Source: Balanoglossus misakiensis
Lineage: Eukaryota > Hemichordata
Reading direction: 5' to 3'
Assembly (NCBI GenBank): GCA_040954595.2
Contig: CM082589.2
Span: 7,006,001 to 7,070,000, forward strand
Length of the DNA stretch: 64,000 nt
The notes under the pieces are model-generated. The model saw only the letters and a program-made list of their open reading frames with translations, was not told the origin of the DNA and searched no databases. Within the stretch, counting starts at the first letter, position 1, and each line of letters opens with the position of its first letter. Positions 11,101-23,100 of the stretch are shown here, piece by piece. Both the position numbers and the translations under genes were made by a program.

Positions 11101-14100
11101 AAATTTCATCTCGTGAAAATAAAGTGTTTTTCAGTATGCAGCTTTGTAGCATAATTACATGGGGGGGGGGGCATAACTATAGTTGAACCATCTCAACTCA
11201 ACCCTTATTTGGAAAGCTATCTGTACAGTACTTGACGGCTTTTTTCAGTTCTTTGTACACAGGGTGACATGTCATGTTAAGCGAACCCCTTTAAACCGGA
11301 CTCCTTTGTAAACTGAACATATTTGGCGTCCGGTTTGTAGTACTTTTCGGAAATGTTGATGATACACATTGTCAAGTTCACCCTCTGTAAAGTGTAAACC
11401 AGCTGCAGCATTGATATTATTTTAGGATGACTATCGGTATCACACATAACAGGCAGATAAATCATTAGAGTTGATTCCAAATCGTAATCATTTCCATGTC
11501 AGGGCCATAGATTATGCTCATTTGGATGTGAGAACTACGAAAGGAAAAATACCATTTTAATTATACAGTTTATATAGGATTCCCAGGGACTTAAAATCAA
11601 CACACGTCAAAAACAACAACACAGTGCTGACAGTTTAATTAGTGTTGACAGTTCAGTAAAATGGTTATATAAGAAGCTATTACCAAGACTAATAACTGTC
11701 TGTGCCAACCATGAAGTGAAACGCTTGTTTTCGTGGCGTGGGATAACAAAAACAAGACCATTTTCAGTGCATTACAGTAAACTTTCACACCAAACTGCTC
11801 TGTAGTGTGAACAGCTAGCTGTGTGTGAAGAGAGCGCTGTATTTCTTTCAGGAGGAAGTAGTTTTATTTCGGTGAGAAACTCGTTAAAAACCTGAAAAGA
11901 GTAGACAGGTTTATGAACACAGTTTTATGGAAGCCAATCATAGGTCAAACAATATGATCTCAAAAAAAGGGCAGCAATTTAACAATGTGTGATTTTAAGT
12001 AAACAATGTCATTCACTTGTATAGAATGGAGAGAGAGTTCGCCTTGTGGCCAAAAGAGAAAAATACGGAAGGGCTAGGCTGTTTGTCCAACCCCTTGCAA
12101 TGATGACCATGTAATTAACTTTTAGATTTATTGACTCTTCTGTTGTGTGTGCGAAAGGCACTTCCCTCAATGCCTGTCACTGTCGGGTACCTTTGGGGTT
12201 TGGAAAGATCCAGTCCTCTGGATGTGGGTCATTAGTTGTTTGAAATTAACTGAGGTTGTGAATATACAGTCGATGAAAATACTGATAATATTAGGCAAGT
12301 TGGAGTTCCGAATAAAGTTTGAGTTTTGAAAAAATTGAAAATGTGGCATATGAGTGAAAATTACTGTAAAACACTTTATTTTCGCGAGCAATAAATGTTC
12401 GCGCGAGCCAAAATAGCGTGAAAATAAAAAGTTGCATAATTTTTTTTAAAGATAACGATGCAGTGAATCAAATAAGAGAACGCGAAAATGAATACTCGCT
12501 AAACAGTGGCCTCTCTCGATATCGCAAAAATTTTAACTCACGAAAATAAAGTGTTTTTAATCTTAAACGTGTGAATGCGATAATGCACACTGACATGTTT
12601 AACCCTTTCAAGCCTGGCTTTCTGGGAACGTATCCGAATTTCTCCTATATATAGTGTATCCGGCCAGAAAGGGTTAAAATGGCAACCGTACGTTTTGCCA
12701 TAAAACTGAAAAGTTATCATAGTCAGAATTCTATTAAATGTGTAGTCAGCTTACACATAGCTGCTTCGGAGCGCAGGGACATGTATATTGTAATTGTGTT
12801 TAGGAGTTCAGGTGACCTATATAGACTTACATTCGAAACATCACAGTCGTTCCAATAACAACATGGAGTTGTTACATAGTTACAGCAGATGATCCTGTGC
12901 CTCGCAGGATGCCTGTTTCATTTGATCAAGCGAACTGATATCCTGACTCTAAGGACGGAAGCATTGGCCGCAAGGTACCCACAGAGGAAGTTATTCCTCG
13001 AAAAGCATTGACTCGTTTTGTAATTAAAAACCTGCGATATAGCCGTCTGGTTTCGGTGCGTGTTCAGTTCAGGTCAAATAAAAACTGCTTGATCATGCAG
13101 CAGACTTATGACAAGCAAGCAGGTGATCAAATGAAGAGATACCGTATTTATCAAGTGTATAATTTTACCATAATTTCAATTTATGCAGTCATTGCCTGGC
13201 TCAAAGCCAGTGTAAAGTGAATCCCGTCATTACAGGCACCTCTCTAATCAGGACACCTCAATTCCAGATCCAACTGGGTCCCTATGGTGTCCTCACTACA
13301 GTACCATTATTTTACTTCCTCATTCAGTAGTACCAGTCCATTGTACGGTAAAACCTCTCTAAACTGAACACCAAAGGGACTGAAGAAATTATCTGGTTTG
13401 CAGAGGTGTACAATTTACATGTATAGAGGTTCAGTACTGAAATATACTGTAAAACACTTTATTTTCGCGAGCATTTAATTTTCGCCAAATACGCGAGAGC
13501 CAAAATAGCGTGAAAATAAAAAGTCGCGTAAATTGTTTGTGAAGATAACGCTGCAGTGAATGAAATAATAGACCGCGAAAATTAATACTCGCGAATCAGT
13601 GGCCTCTCTCGATATCGCGAAAAATTTAACTCGCGAAAATAAAGTGTTTTACAGTACATGCATGTCAGCCTCTATACTATGCTTGGGACAAAACGTGCTT
13701 ACCACAACCCCAGAAGTCTGCCCGCCATGACCCCACCCCTACACTCTACTGACTCTGTGTAATGTGACCCGCCAATAAATATTAGCCCAGCAAATAATTG
13801 TCTAACATCAATTCACAAAAAGTTGGCCTCAACCATTATAACAACGACCTGTACTTTACTTCGGGTCAAGGCGAGTCTGCAATGTCTACGCGTGACAGAT
13901 GACGTCCTTGGGTCTCCGTGACTTTGTGAATGGGCCATGAAAATGCACGTAGCTTGAGAAAGAATAACTTCCGGGATTATTTTGTGCTCTGTCAGATTAT
14001 AATGGATGCTCGCATTCGAAACCACTAATAAATGCAAAGCATATTGACAAATAAAACCGCGCATACAAAACATGATCGGTACATCAACCTGTTACTAGCA

Positions 14101-17100
14101 TACATGGAAAGTATTACTATCCTTTGCGTGTCAGCTTGAATGAAAATTTCATTGTATATGCGACAGAATTTCAAATATTAGTAAAATTAAATGTTGCGGA
14201 ATATTTTTCTCCTATTCTGAAATTTGTGCAGTGACCTCTGGTTCTAGTATTTTTGATGAAATTCTTCCGTTGTCATCCTCAAATAATTTACAATCCTGTC
14301 CTTGGACTTTCTGTTAGAACATGTCTGTAGTGAGACGAAATCTGCCCTTGGGGGTGTACACGCATATAGTTTTATGACTGATCAGATTGATACCAGTAAG
14401 AATCTGGGAGATAAATTACGGAGAGATCACATGTAAGTCAGTGATAAAACCAGAAAATGAGAAAGTGTGAGAAAACTGAGTGCAATTTCAGCAGTGAAAA
14501 AACTGATTAAAAGAGCGGTGTTGTCGATGGTCAAAAAACACAGTCAAGATGTAACTAGAAGGGTAAAATTTACTTTCCAGGGAAACTATATTTCTAGTTC
14601 TGCATGTCCATTTCATTTCCTTTGAAACAGATAATGCAGCGAGATGTTACCAGTATCAGTGTGGCCTATCTGGCTATCATTCTCCTTGGTCAAAATGAGA
14701 CCAGAATGTGTAAAACTTCCTGGTGAAACTTCGATTTCTAAATCTGTCCATTTCATTTCTCATTTCCTTTGAAACAGGTAACGCAGCGAGATGTTCCCGG
14801 TATCGATGTGGCCTATCTGGCCATGGACACAGAGGAAGGAGTTGAAGTTGTGTGGAACGAAGTTCAGTTTTCAGAAAGACGCAATTTCAAGGCGCAAGAA
14901 GTGAGTATTCATTCAAACCACAATTTGTCTTGCTGGCTGTACCCATACTGGATACTGTAAAACGGATAATTTTCGCGAGCAATAAATTTTTCGCGATATA
15001 CGCGAGAGCCAAAAAACATGAAAATACAAAGTCGCGTAAAATGTTTTTCGGAGATAACGATGCAGTCAGTGAAATACGAGAACGCGAAAAATCAATCCTC
15101 GCGTAACATTTGCCGCTTTTGATATCGCGAAAATTTCCTGTCGCGAAAATAACCCGTTTTACAGTACATGCTGACTGTGACAACCTTGTTCGTTCTAAGC
15201 TGTGAACAGCTGGCTCCCATTCTAAAAGTCACTTACGGTGTTAAGGAATCAATAGCACCGTCGCCAATGTTAATTCGATTTGATTTCAACTGTCTGCCGC
15301 CAAAATGATTTACAGACTCGAGCTTACCGGGGCAGGTAGTGAGTGAGCGTTTATCAGATTTTGCCCTGGAGTGTTTGAAGATCTTGCGCCACAATTGCGT
15401 CCTGTCGGACTTCTACAATGTCGCAGTAAACGTGCAATGGTGACTTTATGTACCAAAAGTTATCTGGATTTGACCCAAAGTTTATGTAAGCACAACAGTT
15501 GCACATGCAGATCTGGATTAGTCATGATTGAAATAGTATACCCAGTGCTTTGGTTAAGTATTGATCTTTAGATATAAAAGGTTAATTGTGTCATCATCAT
15601 TAGAACAAACTCACTGCAATTGCTATGTAAACAATAGGAAAATGTATACATGTACTTTGTATAACCAGAAAAGATAAAAATGTGTGACATTTTGAATTCA
15701 GAGTACAAGCTATGGGCTAGTGTTATTTTTAATCCTTCACCCCCCGTTTCCCTGTATAGGGGTCCAACACTGCTATAGATGGGAACTGGTTGGACCAAAC
15801 CATGGTGGTGAAAGAGGTGAAATAATTTACTCATTCCCTTGTTATGTACAGTGTACATCTTTCTTGATCATTCTTTTGAAAATGACATTTTTTTTCTGTT
15901 TCCTTTTCAGGATAAAATTAAGCTGGTTTTCGATAATCTCATACAACTTGAGCATGTAAATATTGTAAAGTTTCACAAATACTGGACTGACGTCAAGTCA
16001 GAAAAGCCTCGGGTAAGTTGGAGATGATTCTATTATTAGACTGAAATGATTTTGGTAACTTTACCCATTCTAATCTCCCTGTGGACTCTAGAACTGAAAA
16101 ATATGTGGGCATAAACAAGCTTGTAACTTGCACAAGCAATGGTGCAAAATTTAAAAGTTCAAAATCATATAGGATGTAGATGGTGCGATGTACTTTGATC
16201 ATGTCATGTTTAGAAAAGAGCTGATCATACCTATTATGACCATAGAGGGCGCTGTGTGCCAGGAAATTGGAGTCGGTCGGAAGTTGAGAAATATTTCCAA
16301 AGTTAGGGGGAAAAGTAATAAATATTTTTACGTTGTATAATGTAATCAAGATGCGATAATTGATGAAGAAAAACACAAGGCATTTCTGAATGAGCGTTTG
16401 AAAATGGGTATTGCATACCGGCATGTAGGATTGATCACCTTCAAGATTGATACTATGTCGCTGTCGCAGCTTAAACAAGGCGTCGTGCGTCAGAGCTGTT
16501 TCATGTATTGTTCATTGCATAAAACCCTTAGGCACTACCAATTCATCATCTGTAATAGTTCATATTTTTTTAGTTCAACCATAATAGCTCACGTATGGTA
16601 ATTATGAATCCAGGTTTTTCACTGTGATGCAAGTCTGTTTTGTACCGTACTGACTACTGTACTACTAGTATATATACTGCATTGAATTGTATTATGTACA
16701 CTTATTGTACTGTACTGTACTGTACTGTACTGTACTGTACTGTACTGTACTGTACCAAACGTCAGATTTTTTAGATACAAAAATATAGTATGGCAGAATA
16801 AAATCTCCCGCATAGCCATATGCCTCAATTAATTCCCTAACCACATTGCCACGTACATACTCGGTATTAAAGATCATGTGATTAGTCACATGACCTGTGA
16901 CCATTGCATCACATGCAGGCATTGACAGCGTGGCACAATTTTGTTACTCAGTTTTCAATTGTTCACATATTTTTTCTATTCGATCACAAACAGTGACAAA
17001 TTGAGGCGTTATTTGCAAGTAATAGGAATCTACCAGCACACTCACCATCCCGCCAGCAAAACTTGCAAGCACGACTCAAAAAAACCCCAAAAAAACGTGC

Positions 17101-20100
17101 ATTTCAATTCAATTGTTCATTCATCATTTGTAGTATACAAACCACCGTCAGGTAAAACCTGACAAATAAAACTACCCACGGTTAATCTAAATTCTCACAT
17201 TTCCAAAAAGTGTGACGGTATATATTGCAACATGTTGTGAATCATATAATTTGCATCGTGGTCTCCATTCACACTGTGCTTGGGGGACTTTTAGCTAGAC
17301 ATTTAGTACTGCTGAAGAATTCACAATTTACTCGTGCTTTAGTCACTGTTTTGTACAATGGCAATAATCATGAAAATAATGTTGAAATGATTCAAACTGA
17401 CTTAACAACTTTTTTCCCCCGAACCTACAGGTTATTTTCATTACAGAATATATGTCATCAGGCTCCCTCAAGCAATTTCTCAAGAGAACCAAGAAGAACA
17501 AGAAAACGATCAACGAGAAATCTTGGAAGAGATGGTGTACGCAGATTTTATCTGCTCTGAGGTGAGTGCAGTGGTGTGCTGGGGTCGACAAATTATACGA
17601 GTTGAAATATATTCTTATCTACAGCTGGGAATTTGATGGTTTTCTGTAATATGGATCTTAAAGATATGGATAATTCTCGTTGCATGGAGATTGATACTTA
17701 GCCCTACCTAGCGATTGATTCTGGGAAATACTTTGGTATGACCAAATGATTTTCATTGTATGGTTATTGAAAAATATCATTGTCTAGGGTCTGAGTGTGA
17801 ATAATTTTTCATAGTGCAGAAATTGAAAAATTAGCCTTGCCTAGATATTTAGATTTGTCAAATTGGTGATGTTTATCGTATGGCTTTTGAAAAACGTCCT
17901 TGTGTTGTGTCTGAGTGGATAACATTTCATGAAACGGAAATTGAAAATTACACTTGCCAAGGGATTTGGAGTTTAGTGATTTCCAGGAATGATATTGAAA
18001 ATTATCCTTACTTTAAGGGGGCCTAGGTTTGGTTGATTTTCACAGCGAGACTTTTGACAGTTCACAAAAATTCATTTCTGTTCCATTTTCGGGAGAAAAG
18101 TTTGATGAGCTATGAAATTCCAAGTAGTTTTCGTTGTCATGGTTACATGTCTAGTCTGGTGTGTAGTACAGAAAATGACGTTATTGGTTATCGTCAGACA
18201 AAATTTATCATTCTGAGTCTGTAACCTTGCTAATGGGTATTGTGCAGAATAAAATATGGTGATTTGTTTTGACATGGACTGCTCCGTGGTTATTTTATTA
18301 ATGAGTTTTGTCATAGCCTTGTCCTAGAAAATTCTTAGTTGTTTGTTACAGAAATAGATGTTTTCGTCCCATGGTACACTTTGAGCAGAATACTAATTAA
18401 CCACTTATGTTTATTTTAATTAAAAAGACTACAGATGTCCGAACCAGTGGTGATGTATTGTTTTTTACTGCCACCAGAAAATTCCCAAGTTGGAAACTAG
18501 GCTTTAATATAGAAATCTGACCAGTTAGTCAATTCTCTGGGGTCTGTGTGAGGCTTTGTAACCTCTTCACCACAATGGTTTAGCCCGACTCTGTGGTTTT
18601 CAGTGATAGTGCCGGACCTCTGTGCAGAGAAATGGGGATGGTACATAAAATTCCTGTTCATGTCCCAGGAACTGTTTGGAATCTTGAATTTGCAAATTGA
18701 ACCTTGCGAGGTCACAGACAGTAATGAGTCACCTACACTGTTGGTTAGATTACAGATATTGAATAGATGATATGATACTGATATAAGCCTGACTGGTGAC
18801 ACTGTGTCATATAAAACAAATTTTCTACCAATTTGAATATTTATTTCAGTTAGCGAAATACACAATAACTTTTCCAAATGAGCTCATCCCCCCCCCCCAA
18901 AAAAAAAGATTATTCCTCCTAACTAGTTGCCGCTATTTCACATTTTCATGCATTTTTTTTTCATGCAATTTTACTGTACAGGACATAATTCAATTTCGCT
19001 CTCACTTTGTTAATTTGGACCGTGTAACTCACTGTGTCTGATCAGTTCTGTCTAATGTACTTATTCAAATTGTGTGACACTGCATAGGTGACTCATCACT
19101 GTCTGTAACAGACCGACAAGTAGAACAAAAATGGTGAAACAGTTAAATAAAGAATGTCACATAAAAAGATATACCCCCAAAAAATATAAAGTACCTACCT
19201 AGTATTTGATACAAAAATTAGAAGTCTTATTTCAGTGTGTTGACAGTAATTACTATAGCCCCCATAAATTAAAGGGACATTAGTTGTAACTTGATAATTT
19301 ATTGTTTATTTTCACCAGTTATTTACATTCCTGTCAGCCACCCATCATCCATGGAAATCTGACCTGTGATACAATCTTTATTCAGCACAACGGACTTATA
19401 AAAATAGGATCAGGTGAGAAAAATTTCCCTTTGTGTTTTTGCACATTTTCACTAGTTTCGTAATATTTAGGTAATTTATCTTATATTGTGGTAGGTATCA
19501 AGTATTGTGATATTGTAGATGTAACACTAACAATGTATTCTGTCAGAGTAAGTTAGTCGTAGCATCCATAGGGTAGTATTTGCCTTGCCTAGATTCCCCT
19601 CTCTCCACACAATTCCTATGTATTATGTGTCGTCTTTGAAGGAGACAGTTGGAACTAATACTGGGGTCAAAGGTCGTGTGATAACCAAGCATATGTCAGA
19701 ATGCGACGAAAAAGTGACAACTTTTTGTTTCACATTGTGGAGATTGTCACAGTTATTCGAGACGTTGTTTCGTCTCTGCTACATTTGAACGCTGTGGTGT
19801 TAGTAAATAACCACGAAGGGTGCGGTTCCAACAACTGGGTCACCCATCGCATGGGTATATCCAATTATCAGTGAAGCAAGACCCAGCAATGTCAAAGTGG
19901 CTATGTGTGAAGAATGCAAGGAAACTTTTTCCCCCAAGAGGCATAAATGCAGTGCCCACAATACCAGGCTTGCTATTTGAGGATGGCCAGATCAAAATCC
20001 AGAGCAAGGTGTTATGTATTGTACTTGTAGTGCCCTTGAGTGTGACAATATACTTCTTCTCTGCTGCCCAGGAGGTGGTGGGTACCTGTGTCTGTAGAAT

Positions 20101-23100
20101 GGGCTTTTCTCCCATTGCTAAATTATCACTTGATTTCCAGCAAAATAAAACTACAAAGACTAGCTATGAAAAATTTACCCATAGTATATAACATACAATG
20201 ACGTTGACTTGACAAATTGCTTGACAATTGTCAGTTATTGTATATATTTATTTTGTTAATATAAAGCATCACCATAATTGAATTGCTAGAATATATCCAT
20301 TGCTTTGTTGAAAGTAGTGTGTCACACACAACTTCTTATTTGCAATGTCCTGTTGTGCCGGATACTAAAATTATCTGAAATGACAGACATATTTCGCACT
20401 TGGCAGCATCCTGTGTGCGACCGTGATACAACACAAAGCAGAGATGGTATCACACAGTTTGGACTGTCACATTATCTGGGCTTCAGCGATGTACGGCCCT
20501 CAAAATACATCCGACAGAAATTTGGAACATGTGGGGCATGATGTGTGGAAGTATGCCAGTCATGTGCTGGTCACAGTTGACCTCCGTACCCGGGCCTCCC
20601 GAATGGAATCATTTTTGTGTTCTCCAAATATCACAGTGCTGAAATGGCTCCTCCTGTACGTGGCACTTTGCATGCATGATTTGCATATGACATATTTAAA
20701 CAATTTGCATTTCTTGTCACATGACCCATTCTGGCCAATCATGGTACAGCAGGAGGATGAAGTCCGTTATAATTAAATTTCCCGGTGGTAGAAATCTGTA
20801 ATACCATTATACATCATAGTATATGTGTATGGTAGACTCTTTATACTTAATGTTCTGTGATGTATTTTCAATTGTTGCATGTTTACCACAGCATGTAACT
20901 CATTCACCCCAACCATCATTCCTTCTAAAATCCCCCCCCCCCAAAAAAAAAATTTTTTTGAACAAATCTTTTGAAAGTAGTGACTTAAATAGGCAGGCTT
21001 TTGGTTATTTGAACTGAGATACAGAAATTCAGTATTTTTATCCTATCTCTGTCAAGTACCAACTATCTACACGTAGTTCAGTGTCTAGTCGTCTTGTCTT
21101 CCACTTTTCATGAAGCTATCCTTAAAACTTTTCTGCTTTTACATAATCTATACTTAGGTGTGCTTAGTTGGTGTACAATATTAACCCTTTCACCCCCCCC
21201 CCCCATTCTCTTTAAATGGGCCCTCCTATGCCACTGGAAACAATGGGTGCCACCAATATGCGGTGGTGACAGGGTTGAAGACTCACAGTCTGTAACTGAA
21301 TAGTTTTGGTTGCAAAGGCCAGTTGTGTTTGTTCTTGCGGACACAAGTACAATCACAGATGTGAGAAATGATTTACGAGGACGGATTTTTCGAGCTAAAT
21401 TTTTTTTCGTCAGATGGTGCATGGCTGCCCGCATGCAATGTCACAACCGGGTCAAAAACCGTTAACAGTTGCGAATTCTTCAAAGGGAAAAAATACAATT
21501 GCAGACTGTTTGTCTTCACACACCAATTTCTGTATCAGTGGCAACACAGTAACTTTCCATTGAACCAGACAAGGCATCTAACGTCACTCTCCTTTCTGTT
21601 TATCTTCACTTTTTTTTCATCCTTTCTTTCCTTTCTTGTGCATTTTTTGATTTCGATTGATAGTTGGTTACTTCGAGCGGAAGCTAATAACGGGTGAGCA
21701 CCTCGATCACCAATGTATCTTTTAAGGTGGGCATGGGTCAGATTGAGAAGAGAAAAAAATTCACTTTGGATGTACCACACTTATGCTTGAAATGCATCAC
21801 AGTAAAATCAACCAAATTCTAGAGAGAGAGAAATCTATAGGATGCTTGTTTTGGAGACGATCTCACAGAAACTTCTGAACATTCGTATGTTTACAACTTG
21901 CCTAACATACCACTGGCGTAATGCGCTGCATTTCAGTTATTTCATTTTGAATTTGAATCCTCTTTCCTTTTATTTATTAGAAACCTATATATCAGTTTTC
22001 CACCGCTAGTTTTTTCAACTCAACATTCTGACAAACTTTTGTTTCATTTGACCCCCACCCCCCTTAAATGTAGTTTCCTTAATTCTTAACACATACAAAA
22101 ATCACGGTTGAATAAAAATTAAAGTTACCTGGAGATGGCTCATGATGAGTAAGCTAAGCTTGGGCCATAGGGTCACATCTCATATATTTGTCATGCCGTT
22201 TGCGAAGCATTAAAGGGACAAAGTCCCTCTCTCGCTGCCCTTTTTCCGTTAATTAGGTTTGATACAAGACACTGTTTATGTTATTCTACGTGTGGACATG
22301 TAGTGAATGAACGTTCAACCACACACAACTTCCATCCCACTTGTATGATATGAGAGTAAAAACTTGCCCAAAATGAATAAATGGTACAGACCGATTATTC
22401 ATTTTGGCGAGTTTTTCACTCTAGTGTCGACAAATGGGATGGAAGGTGTGTGTGGTTGAACGTTGATTCACTATATATCCACATATACATTAACATAAAC
22501 AATGTCTTGTATCAAACGTAATTAATGGAAAAGGGGCAGCGAGAGAGAGACTTTGTCCTTTTAAAAAAAGATGTCGTGGTTTGCTCATTATGCTGTAACC
22601 AAAGATCACTATGTCACCAGCTTTGTCGCGAATACTTAAGTATTCACTCCAGCAACTACTTTCAATTCATGCAGAAACTGTTTTATGGATAGCCCAAGTG
22701 ATTCCTGGCAAATTCTGATAAAAAAATATATGTATCAAAACCAAGCATTTTTCGTAAAAATCAAGAAACACTTTGAAAGTAGTTCTCAGACAAAGATGGT
22801 AACGTTTTAAAAACTTGGTGAAATATAAAATGCCATCCTCTACATTTTACATTGCACTACTTTTGTTAATTTTCACCTCCCTAGTTATGCCATGTTTGCA
22901 GTTTTTATAGCCAATGTTTCCAAAGTATCCTCCCTATAGCAGAGATGAAAATGTTCACTTTGATTTGTTGTTTTCTTTGACAGTTGCACCTGACACCATC
23001 CATAACCATGTCAAAACCTTCCGCGAAGAACAGAAAAACATGCATTACATTGCCCCAGAGTATGGCGGTAAGTGAATTAGACTTCTGCAGATGAATCGAC

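Larger units (their letters stand above)
5136..14777 (+). other. NRBP1 intron 1 (9.6 kb)
   Basis: This is the longest intron of the gene. It holds three copies of the CTGTAAAACAC foldback MITE (10.9, 12.4 and 13.4 kb), a 75-bp TTAA-flanked foldback at 12.6 kb and the decayed exon 2 copy at 14.6 kb. The stretch 5.3-10.8 kb is AT-rich with homopolymers (poly-C at about 7.5 kb) and no coding signal I can recognise. Confidence 0.8.

Noticed and set aside
15720-15959. 79-codon plus-strand frame across NRBP1 exon 3
   Set aside because: It reads the exon in the wrong frame.
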